In this document: piece by piece, positions 7,773-16,285 of the stretch | How positions within the stretch are numbered: position 1 is the stretch's first letter | Layout: every line of letters begins with the position of its first letter | Assembly: GCF_001025135.1 (NCBI RefSeq) | Contig: NZ_AP012323.1 | Coordinates: 1,054,001 to 1,118,000, forward strand | Direction: 5' to 3' | From: Bifidobacterium bifidum ATCC 29521 = JCM 1255 = DSM 20456 | Lineage (GTDB): Bacteria; Actinomycetota; Actinomycetes; Actinomycetales; Bifidobacteriaceae | DNA: 64,000 bases | The notes under the pieces: generated by a model | Seen by the model: the letters and a program-made list of their open reading frames with translations, nothing else | The model's database searches: none | What the model was told of the DNA's origin: nothing | Translations under genes and position numbers: made by a program

Positions 7773-10700
7773 CTATTCTTCAAACGCTTTGTCCACGAAC
7801 TCAGCAAGTTTGCCTTCTTTCGCGAGCTGGGCGGAGTCAGCCATTGCGAAGTGCGTGTGCAGCCCCTTACCCAATTCGTTGTCATATCCGAGGATGTAGT
7901 GGGTCGCGATTTGATAGATAATCTCGGTAGGCGCGATGCCATACACCTGGTGTTCGAGGATATGCGCCAGACGGATATGGTCATCCGGGAAGTAGCGGCG
8001 CATTGCCTTGCTGTTGTACAGGCGCTTGATGATTTCGGTGATATACATGCCCGATTTCATGTACAGGTCGGCGAACGTGTGCGTCGGATCGTCGAAGCAG
8101 CCGGGGTTCTCCTGCTCGAGCATGTCGATCATCTTCACCACGACTTTGCGCGGGGTGAAAATCTGGTTGGTCTTCTGGGGCGGCACATAGTCGAAGATGT
8201 CTTCCTTGTGGGACTCATCGAAATAGTCGGCGAGTCTGCTGCGCAGATGAATGAACTCCACAATCGAATCGTTGAAGACAACAGAGTCGAACAGGTGACC
8301 GTCGAAATGCTCCTTTTCTCCGGTTTCATGGTCCGTCACATCTCCGCCGTCGCGCAGGAGCCTGAACTGATCTACGGTGATGCTGGTGACATCCTTGAAC
8401 ACGTAGTCCGGGATGATGCTGTCGAACGATTCAAGGGTGGTGTTCTCATCTCCGTAGGCCATCAGGAACGAAGGAATCGTGCGGGAGAAACCACGCAGAT
8501 GGTCGCGGATGCCGTCTTCGATGCTGTTTTTCTGAGCTTCCTTCTTCGCGGTCTCGATCTCACGCACCACGGTTTCGCCGGCGGATTGAACTATTTCGCT
8601 GCGAGACTGCTTAAGATTATCAATAAGATTCAGACGAGCGGCTTCAATCTGTTCGTCATGTGCCTGATTGATTTGCTCTTCCTCAGCTTGGCTCCCGGCA
8701 TTTTCGAGTGCTTGCGCACGGTCACGTTCGATACGGTTCTTCTCAATGTTGTAGTCGCCGTACTCGCGGTTGATGCGGTTATTCACATCGGCCTTGATCT
8801 TACGTTCGACCTTCTTCTGTTGGGAAGCCTTCATATCGGAGCCGTAGTTCTGCTTGGCGGCTTCGACCAACGGTTCGGCGACGCTGACGCCAACAGCTTT
8901 CTGGAGATCGGCAAGGAAATCCTCTTCGGGATTCTCCGGTTTCTCGGAGACAATGGAGTCGATCACGGAATTAAGTTCGTTGTTGATATTGCCATACACT
9001 TTGTCCCCGAACAGATCCTTGGACTTGCCGATGACCTGCTCATTCGGAATGGACACTTCGCCGTTCTCATCGAGATTGAGTTCATCGGCGGTTCCTGCCT
9101 TGACTCCGAGGTCTTCTCTCGGAGCCTTGTACGGTTCCAGCTGCTGCAGGGTCTCAATCACTTCGGCCGGAGCATGGAAGATGTTGCTGATGTTCTGGAA
9201 CAGGAAATCACACATGAAGCCGCGGCGCACAACCTCGCGCGAGTGGATCTTGCGTGGGATGGAGAGCACCTGTTCGGCATCCAGATCCACCATTTCGCCG
9301 TCTTCGTCTTCGCCGATTACGGGGAAGAAGTTCAACAGCCGACGCACGTTCTGTTTGCGTGAGTCGGTATCGCCGCCTCCACATGTGGTGCCGGAATACA
9401 GGTCGTTCGCGTATTCCTCGAACACAGTCAGCGAACGTGCCGGGTCAAAATCGAACACGTACGCGTTTTCCTTACGCTGGTATTTGCCGTTCCTGTTGAA
9501 TAGGCAGGGGTTCTGCGCGCGGAACGCGGCTTGCACGTACAGCGCCGGGCTCTTCATGTTTGATAGCATGAGCACGCCTGTCCATTCGGGAACCGTCACG
9601 CCTGTGGTCAGCTGACCGACCGACAAAGTGATGGTCTTCGTCTTGACACCTTCTCCGCCCTTCTCCGCTTTGGCTATGGCGTTGCGGACCTTGTCGAACG
9701 ATTTCTCGTTCTCCTCGTCGTCATCGATTTTGCCATCCCCGGCCGCAAGGATGATCTCATAGTCCTTGAACACTTCATGCTGTCGGAGCATTTTTGCAAG
9801 GGCTCGGGCAGAATCTACGCGGTTGAGCATCCAGAACGTGTGGCGCAGCTCGTCACGCGACTCTGGCGTGGAGAACGGGTATTTCTTCTGTGTGGTCAGA
9901 GCGTCGAGGAAACGCTTCACATCGTCATAGTGAACGAATCGCCCATCCTTTGTCTCGAAGAATTCGTTCAGATCGAATGCGTACTCGGTCTGCTCACCAT
10001 CGATCTGCATGCCCTTCGCCACTTCGTTCTCGATGATGTCGGACATTTGATACGTGAACATGTTGAGTTTCGGCAGGTTCTCGTATGGGTTGCGTAGTTC
10101 CGGATCGTTCCAGTCCCTTTTGGCCTGCTGCTCGTCCGCATATGTCCAGTTGTAGATCGCGTTTTCAGGGAACTTGTCGTTCGCGATGGCCTTGAATGGC
10201 GTTCCCGACAGGTGCAGTGTGTTCCTGCGCTTGATATGATCGAACGCCACGTCCGTCTTGTACGTGTCCACGCCTTCGTGAGCTTCATCGATGACGAGCA
10301 GGTCATATTCGTATTCCGCCACATACTTTAGCTTGTCGTAATGGCCGCCGAACTCGATGGAGCCCTTCAGATCCTGCAGACTGATGAACTCGATGGAGCT
10401 CGGAAGCTTGCCCTTGCCTGCAAGATGCAGGTATTCATCGTGGCTGATGCAATATGGCTTGCCAGCCAAAGCGTCCACACTGCTGATGAACCGCCAGCCG
10501 GAATCGGTGCCGACGAACTTGACATAGTCGTCATACCAGGAATTCGCAATCGCGGGACGATTCGTCACAACGAGAATGCGTTTCGCCTTGCCGTCCTTTC
10601 CTGGCGTGGGAAGGCGCTTGCAAAGGTCATAGGCGGCAAGAGTCTTGCCGAAACGCGGCTTCGCGTTCCATAGGAACTCGCCTTGCTCGTGCAACTGGAA

Positions 10701-11132
10701 ATAGTCCAGGGTCTTGCTGATCGCAGCTTCCTGCTCGGCTCGCAGTTCATAATCGGAGGCTCCGAGACCGTCAAGAATTCCATGATTCTCGCGAAACTCA
10801 TGGAACCTGCCCTTGGCGTTCGGAGGATTAATCTCGAACCATTCGGTGCCGGGCTGATCATTGATGCCGAGATTGCGCAAATAGGTATGGAAATCAGTGT
10901 CATGAAACACTTCGCCAGTGTCCTCATAAGTGGCATTGCCATGCCATTCGAGTTTCGCGATGACATCTGCCGTATGAGTTTGTTGCGCGATACGGACGTT
11001 TACGTCCTGCTCGGTATAACCGATTTTCGTCCAGCCGTCATGACGGCGGATTTCCGGAGTAGTGTATGCATAAATCTGGGGGAGTGCCGGTTGAGTGCTC
11101 TTGACCTTGCCTGTGATATCGGAAACGCTCAT
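7773..11132 (-). CDS. Restriction protein: GIY-YIG nuclease, SF2 helicase and methylase-like tail
   Basis: 1119 residues. Residues 20-50 (IYAYTTPEIRRHDGWTKIGY) are a GIY-YIG/T5orf172-type nuclease. An SF2 translocase follows: Walker A in KPRFGKT (158-164), DEAH (282-285), SGTPFK (309-314), then LTTGVTVPEW and QAAFRAQN. A coiled linker (about 760-850) leads to a region like the start of an N6-adenine methylase (NQIFTPRKVVVKMID, TFADLYMKSGMYITEI). It should cut unmodified DNA, with specificity and methylation shared with the two genes upstream. Its ATG overlaps the previous stop (TGATG), so translation is coupled to the phase-variable gene. Motifs are seen; the exact restriction type is inferred. 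Confidence 0.85.
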   Translation of the reverse strand: MSVSDITGKVKSTQPALPQIYAYTTPEIRRHDGWTKIGYTEQDVNVRIAQQTHTADVIAKLEWHGNATYEDTGEVFHDTDFHTYLRNLGINDQPGTEWFEINPPNAKGRFHEFRENHGILDGLGASDYELRAEQEAAISKTLDYFQLHEQGEFLWNAKPRFGKTLAAYDLCKRLPTPGKDGKAKRILVVTNRPAIANSWYDDYVKFVGTDSGWRFISSVDALAGKPYCISHDEYLHLAGKGKLPSSIEFISLQDLKGSIEFGGHYDKLKYVAEYEYDLLVIDEAHEGVDTYKTDVAFDHIKRRNTLHLSGTPFKAIANDKFPENAIYNWTYADEQQAKRDWNDPELRNPYENLPKLNMFTYQMSDIIENEVAKGMQIDGEQTEYAFDLNEFFETKDGRFVHYDDVKRFLDALTTQKKYPFSTPESRDELRHTFWMLNRVDSARALAKMLRQHEVFKDYEIILAAGDGKIDDDEENEKSFDKVRNAIAKAEKGGEGVKTKTITLSVGQLTTGVTVPEWTGVLMLSNMKSPALYVQAAFRAQNPCLFNRNGKYQRKENAYVFDFDPARSLTVFEEYANDLYSGTTCGGGDTDSRKQNVRRLLNFFPVIGEDEDGEMVDLDAEQVLSIPRKIHSREVVRRGFMCDFLFQNISNIFHAPAEVIETLQQLEPYKAPREDLGVKAGTADELNLDENGEVSIPNEQVIGKSKDLFGDKVYGNINNELNSVIDSIVSEKPENPEEDFLADLQKAVGVSVAEPLVEAAKQNYGSDMKASQQKKVERKIKADVNNRINREYGDYNIEKNRIERDRAQALENAGSQAEEEQINQAHDEQIEAARLNLIDNLKQSRSEIVQSAGETVVREIETAKKEAQKNSIEDGIRDHLRGFSRTIPSFLMAYGDENTTLESFDSIIPDYVFKDVTSITVDQFRLLRDGGDVTDHETGEKEHFDGHLFDSVVFNDSIVEFIHLRSRLADYFDESHKEDIFDYVPPQKTNQIFTPRKVVVKMIDMLEQENPGCFDDPTHTFADLYMKSGMYITEIIKRLYNSKAMRRYFPDDHIRLAHILEHQVYGIAPTEIIYQIATHYILGYDNELGKGLHTHFAMADSAQLAKEGKLAEFVDKAFEE

Positions 11133-12095
11133 CAGTTCATCTCCTTGATCATCCTGTTAATGAAGGCTATTTCTTCGGAGGTCAATTTATACTTCTTGAA
11201 CAGCTCCTCGTCAGTCCATTGCTTGGTGAAATCTTGTGTGGGAACAAATGCAAAAGTAGCCTTACTGATTTGTTGAGTCATGGCAATCTGAGCGAGAAGG
11301 AAACGGGTAAATTTTGTTTTCAGATACGTCATGAAATTATCGGCTTCATCTTCGGTGTCAAAGGAACCGGCAACAAGATACGTTTCTGAACAGATAGTTT
11401 TTGGCGGAATCTTCTCCATCGTAGATAGGATTTTGAATTGCCCATTTTTGTCAGGTTGACCTGCGTGCTCAGCAGACAAACGAGAAATAATGATTTTCCA
11501 TTGATCGATCATGCCAAATCCAGAGATGACGTCTTCTCTGCGGAATGGTCCAACGCCTTTGTTGTACCGTAATGTTAATTTGCCGCTAGATGAAGGCTTT
11601 GCTGTAGTGGAAAGACCAAATGGCTTTCTGGAGGAGACCATCTTGTCGAGGGTCGATTCTTTTAAAGAAGTTACTTTTTTAACGATGCGTTCGGCTACTG
11701 GGTAACGGATTAGTGTTTCGAATTCGTTGAGAAAGCGCTGGCAGTCTGTGGTAACTCCGTTATGCGTATTGGAATAGTGGCAGCCCCCCCTCATAGCTTT
11801 TATCGCGTACAAAAATGCACACTCCACCTGCGATATCCGCGTCGGGGAATACGTCGAGCGAATTGGTGTAGTCGGCCAAGCGACGAATATGCGAGTCATT
11901 GAGCATTTCCTGACGGAATTGATCTAGGCCCTTTCCGCCTGAATACCACTTGGCCGGAATGATCAAGCTCAGTACAGAGGGGTCAAGTTCTTTGACAGCA
12001 TCGATAAACTTGTTATAGACGGGAGTTGCGCTGGCTCCCGCTCCGCCGTCCTCCATCTGATATGGAGGATTGCCGATTATATAGTCGAACTTCAT
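11132..12095 (-). pseudogene. Adenine-N6 methyltransferase subunit with NPPY motif, frameshifted at a G7 tract
   Basis: ATG 12095 begins MKFDYIIGNPPYQME, which holds the catalytic motif IV (NPPY) of adenine-N6 methyltransferases. After SYEGG the frame fails at a run of seven Gs (C7 on the plus strand, 11784-11790). The rest (CHYSNTHNGVTTDCQRFLNE to EEIAFINRMIKEMN) is intact in another frame up to 11132 and looks like a target-recognition/C-terminal region. Removing one G restores a single 320-residue protein. It overlaps the upstream gene by ATGA and the downstream gene by TGATG, so all three are one operon. The lesion may be a phase-off state, a fixed mutation or an assembly error. Confidence 0.75.
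11784..11790 (-). repeat. Homopolymer G7 tract (C7 on plus strand) in methyltransferase gene
   Basis: Seven consecutive Cs on the plus strand sit exactly where the reading frame changes. Six or nine would keep the methyltransferase open. This is the layout of slipped-strand phase variation. Confidence 0.7.
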
Positions 12096-13069
12096 TGTTT
12101 TGCTCCCTTCAACAGTTGGCTATATGATAACGAAGTTTTTGCTCTCCAGTCGTATAACCGGACAAATGCTGGTACGTCTTGCGAATTGGGTTCATCAAGC
12201 ATGGTCAGCATGTCGAGCATGTCGAATTCGACCTTCTGCTCAGGTGGCTTACGGAATGGTATCGTCTCGGTCAGTCCATCCATCTGCCAGAGGTTCCAGA
12301 CGATTACATTCGCAATCTGCTTGAGATGCTTCTTGTCCGGGTCGGTGCCGAATCTGTTGCGGTAATGATCTACGAAGGTAAGCAACAGGTTTGCGCGTGC
12401 GATCAGCAGGCTGTCGCCTTGGAATTCGTAGCCGTATACGCTTTGGAATGCCCGCAATGTCCACTTCCACCACGTCAGGTCATCTTCTGTGTGCTCATCT
12501 ACGATACGTAGTTTGCGATCAAGCAGGCCAATGCGTTGACTGATGGGCAGCATTGCTCCTGTAGCGGCGTCGTAGCGCGATACCAGGAACGGGGCTTCAC
12601 CGCAGGTGATTTCCAATCGGCGGCTGTCCACATAGTCATGCCAGCCGTGCTTTTTCGTAGAGGGGAACGTGATTTTTCCCTCCGTAGGAATCCAGGAATG
12701 GTCTTCCTGCTCCGTATTGAACACGTGCTTTCTTCCGAACCATTCCTCATCAAGATTGTTGACCATCTGGTTCACCATCCATGATGGTGTGAATACCTCG
12801 GCTTTTGCTTTGGTGCGGTCTGTCTGCTCATCCAAGCTTTTCTGTACTCGTGGCACAATGCATACGGTGGGGGTTTCGCCTGAAATCTGCTGGGCAAGTA
12901 TCGGCGCTGCTTCCGTGGCGGTCGGTTCAGCGTCCACGTACGCATCAGTTGCGTAGATGATGTTCTGCTTTGTGCTCTTGTCTTGTAGGAGAGTGTCCAG
13001 TACATTCTTCACCGGATATGCATTGAAATCAATGAGCGGTGTGTATTGGGTCTTGTCCGTATTGGTCAT
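12092..13069 (-). CDS. DNA methyltransferase subunit with AdoMet-binding motifs
   Basis: 325 residues from ATG 13069, chosen for its GAGG ribosome-binding site; an ATG at 13096 is also in frame. Residues near 90-105 (AEVFTPSWMVNQMVNN) resemble methylase motif X, and RRLEITCGEAPFLVSRYD resembles motif I, the AdoMet pocket. The catalytic NPPY is in the next gene, which overlaps by 4 bases, so the methyltransferase is split over two polypeptides. The assembly with the GIY-YIG/helicase protein gives a three-gene restriction-modification operon. The gene is divergent from SIR2. Confidence 0.8.
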   Translation of the reverse strand: MTNTDKTQYTPLIDFNAYPVKNVLDTLLQDKSTKQNIIYATDAYVDAEPTATEAAPILAQQISGETPTVCIVPRVQKSLDEQTDRTKAKAEVFTPSWMVNQMVNNLDEEWFGRKHVFNTEQEDHSWIPTEGKITFPSTKKHGWHDYVDSRRLEITCGEAPFLVSRYDAATGAMLPISQRIGLLDRKLRIVDEHTEDDLTWWKWTLRAFQSVYGYEFQGDSLLIARANLLLTFVDHYRNRFGTDPDKKHLKQIANVIVWNLWQMDGLTETIPFRKPPEQKVEFDMLDMLTMLDEPNSQDVPAFVRLYDWRAKTSLSYSQLLKGAKQ

Positions 13070-13107
13070 GCTCGTCCTCGGGGAATGGTCACTCATTGCT
13101 TGTCTAA

Positions 13108-13133
13108 GTATATATACGAGGTATATATACGAG
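13108..13133. promoter_or_regulatory. Tandem 13-bp repeat between divergent RM and SIR2 operons
   Basis: GTATATATACGAG occurs twice head to tail. Each unit contains the palindrome GTATATATAC. The repeat lies between the start of the methyltransferase gene (13069, minus) and SIR2 (13209, plus), so one regulator could control both defence systems. Confidence 0.5.
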
Positions 13134-13208
13134 AGTTCGAAAGTGGTGTGTCATGAGGTCTTGGGTGCTAGCCTTAGCTTCCAAGAATAGCTTTAGAGGA
13201 GAAACATC

Positions 13209-14231
13209 ATGCCAGTGTCGGAAAAAGAGATTATAGAGCGTTTGCCCGATTGGATCGCCGAAAAGAAGACGAGTTTTCTCTTCGGTTCAGGGACCTCCGC
13301 GCCGGGAATGCCTTTGATGAACATGTTTCCAGGCAAAAAAGATGGTTCCACGGACGTAGATGGTCTAATGTATGAGATAATCAAGAGAAATAAATTTCTA
13401 ATTGGTGCTAAAATGAAAATAAATGTCTCTGAAGAAGAATCTAAGGCTATTCTTGGTACATTAGGTGCATATAAAAAGTTTATCGAAATTCTTCTTGACA
13501 TGCTTGGTAATGTTAATGCCAGAGAGCGTCATAAAAATATCAATATTTTTACGACTAATTATGATTTGTTTATTGAAAAAGCAGTTGATGATATTTATGA
13601 GAGTGGATCAACTGCCCCTTTTATATTCAATGATGGTGCTCGCGGTTATTTCAATAGGTTGTTGGATAATTCGAATTTTGATACTACGACTGCTTATAAA
13701 GGGAGATTTGATAATTATATAAATGAACTGCCATCCATAAATCTTGCAAAGATTCATGGATCGGTGAACTGGAAGAAGCAATCCGAAGATATGATTCGGG
13801 TTTGTAATTACGTTGTTAGAGATAAGCCTGAGAAAAGGGAGACGGTTAAACCCGATGGGAACGAGCCAAAGGCTACAACTTTAAAGAAACACTATTACGA
13901 AATGCTGCGTTTCTTTGAATATGAAATGTCGGAAAGCGCGGAGAACATTGGCAATGGTTCACTGCTTATAGTGCATGGTTTCTCATTCGGTGATAAGCAT
14001 ATTGTTCATGCCTTGAAGAGAGCGCTGGAAAATCGTGAGCTACTTGTTATCATTGTGGCTTATACAGACAATGATGTCGAAGTAATTAAAAGAAATCTCA
14101 AAGATTTGGCTGAGAGAAAGAATCTGCGTTTTCTGTGCCCAAAAGACTTTTCTTTCCATGGAGAGGAATTTAGTCGATTGGACCTTAATAACTTTAATAA
14201 AATTATTGCCGGAAAATTGAAGTGTGCCTAA
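13209..14231 (+). CDS. SIR2-family NADase of a SIR2-HerA defence system
   Basis: 340 residues. NAD-binding and catalytic landmarks of SIR2-like defence proteins are present: TSFLFGSGTSAPG near 18-30, IFTTNYDLFIE (about 115-125) and LAKIHGSVNW, whose His is the likely catalytic residue. In this family the protein depletes NAD+ when phage infection is sensed. The next gene encodes a HerA-type ATPase, the known partner in SIR2-HerA complexes. The start has a GGAGAAA ribosome-binding site. Base composition is much more AT-rich than the flanking genes, a sign of recent transfer. Family and pairing are well supported; activity is inferred. Confidence 0.88.
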   Translation: MPVSEKEIIERLPDWIAEKKTSFLFGSGTSAPGMPLMNMFPGKKDGSTDVDGLMYEIIKRNKFLIGAKMKINVSEEESKAILGTLGAYKKFIEILLDMLGNVNARERHKNINIFTTNYDLFIEKAVDDIYESGSTAPFIFNDGARGYFNRLLDNSNFDTTTAYKGRFDNYINELPSINLAKIHGSVNWKKQSEDMIRVCNYVVRDKPEKRETVKPDGNEPKATTLKKHYYEMLRFFEYEMSESAENIGNGSLLIVHGFSFGDKHIVHALKRALENRELLVIIVAYTDNDVEVIKRNLKDLAERKNLRFLCPKDFSFHGEEFSRLDLNNFNKIIAGKLKCA

Positions 14232-16128
14232 GGATGAAGAAATTTGTGAAGCAGGGTGAAAAGGAGCTCGGTGTTGTTGTATCAGTTGACTCCGACGAAG
14301 CAGTAGTAGGTATGTACAATGTGACCAATGGTGCTTCGTATTTCATAGATGGGGAAGAGATTAATGGTATAAAAGTCGGTGCTTATGCGATTCTTAAACA
14401 GGGTCGGAATCGTATTGTAGTAACGGTTTTATCGGAAAAAGTACGTGACCAGTTAAACACCATTAATTCAAAGGAGTTCGACAACCGTTTTCATGCTCAA
14501 TCGATTCAGAGAATAGTAAGAGTCAAATCTCAGGGTGTAATAAAGGAAGGACAGTTTTCTGTAACGAGTTCTACTGTTCCTATGGTAGGTAATGTCCTTG
14601 TTTCTGCATCTTCTGAAGATATCGCAGCTATTTTTTCGCGTGGTGTTGATGAGGAGAAGTCCGTAACTATTGGTCGTTCGCTCATGGAAAATCAGCCGAT
14701 TAGAATTCCGATTAACGATTTTTTTGCTTCACATATCGGTATTTTCGGCAATACGGGAAGCGGTAAATCAAATACTTTGCACAAACTTTATCTTGAACTA
14801 TTCAGTTCTCCGTATGGTAATGCTGCTTTAGGAAAAGCATTTTTGCGGTTATTGATTTTAACGGTGAGTATGGAAGCGGAAAAGTATTTGGAAAGCATCA
14901 AGTAAATGTTTTTGATGGTGCGAAACGAAAAATTTTGATTGACGAAAATATTTTCTTTAATGCTAACGTATTAAAAATACTTGCTAAAGCTACCGAAAAT
15001 ACACAATCTCCATTTCTGTCTAGAACTTTAAAACAATGGGAGGAGCATGAGAAGAATATATGCTCTGATATGCAAATAGGACTTTTAAAAAAATGTTTGC
15101 AGCGTCGTGATATCGCGCTCGTGGAGGAGTGGCGTAGCGTAGCAAGAGACGTGCTTCAAGAAAATTCCGACGATAAAATTGATTGCATGAATGTACTTGA
15201 GACAGTTTCCTTATTCAAAGGAGATAGCTTGTCTTATTTAACTAATGCTGGGACTGGATTTATTAATCAAGGGCGTTCTTTAGATGAGGTATCTTCTCTT
15301 AAGAAAAACGATAACTCTGGAAAGTATGTGTCATGTATTCCGTCTAGTGATTTGAAACTTGAAGCTATAGGACAAGAATTAGAAGAAAAAGGTAAATCTC
15401 TTGATTTATTTGATTCTTTTTTGGTTTTTATAAAATTTCAAAAAATATATGATGCAATGTATAAGGGAATGCAGCTTGAATGGTTAAAGCCCGTAGTGGG
15501 AAGGTTAGAGAGGCTTTTCTCTTCTGTTAAGAAATACGCTGAGATAATAAAAAACGCCACTGAATGTTATACAAAAGGAATAAGCGTCTTTAATCTAAAA
15601 AATGTTGATACAGAGTGTAAAGAGACTTTTGCTCTGTTGCTTTCAAAAATGCTTTATGAAAATAAGAAAAATGATTCGAATTGTGCTTCCGTTCATCTGA
15701 TAATTGATGAGGCTCATAATATTCTCAATTCTTTCAAATCAACTCACTCTGATGTGTGGGAAGACTATCGTCTAACTACTTTTGAGACAATGATCAAAGA
15801 GGGACGAAAATACGGCTTTTTCCTTACAATTGCATCTCAACGTCCTGCAGATATTTCTCCGACAATTATGTCTCAGATTCACAACTACATCATTCATAAA
15901 TTAGTGAACGACAAGGATTTGCAGATGCTGGAAAATACGATGCCAACTTTGGATGCTTTCTCTAAATCACGAATTCCCACTTTAGGAAAGGGTGAGGCCG
16001 TATTGACTGGACGTGCATTTGGAATGCCATCGTTGATTAAAGTTGATTATGAGGAGTATTCGCGTCCTGATTCTGATGATGTCGATTTGATCGCAGCGTG
16101 GAGTGAGAATCCTGAAGCGTCTAAGTGA
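14222..16128 (+). pseudogene. HerA-type ATPase of SIR2-HerA system, frameshifted
   Basis: Starts at GTG 14222 (overlapping the SIR2 end) or, equally plausibly, ATG 14234 just after TAAGG. The N-terminal barrel is followed by Walker A in GIFGNTGSGKSNT (about 14738-14776) and Walker B in LIIDEAHNIL (about 15694-15723). At about 14830-14836 the frame breaks: in the other frame the text continues sensibly (FAVIDFNGEYGSGKVFGKHQ). One missing A in GGAAAAGC would explain it. The C-terminal half is open from there to 16128. HerA hexamers assemble with SIR2 tetramers to form the effector. As sequenced, HerA stops shortly after Walker A, so the system should be off unless the base is an error. Confidence 0.8.
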
Positions 16129-16285
16129 TGTTTTATAGGTGGTATAGTCGCCGTGATGCATGCTTGATTTGCTGTATGGCGAAGTAAATTCGCTATGTAG
16201 TAGGGTCTGTCTAGTGGGGGGCATATTTGTTTTTTAGTGTGAGCATTAGTATGTGGCAGTTTGAAGGCGAAACGGAGGAATCACC

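Noticed and set aside
7749..9362. 537-codon plus-strand frame opposite the GIY-YIG/helicase gene
   Set aside because: The minus frame has clear helicase and nuclease motifs over the full length; the plus frame has none.
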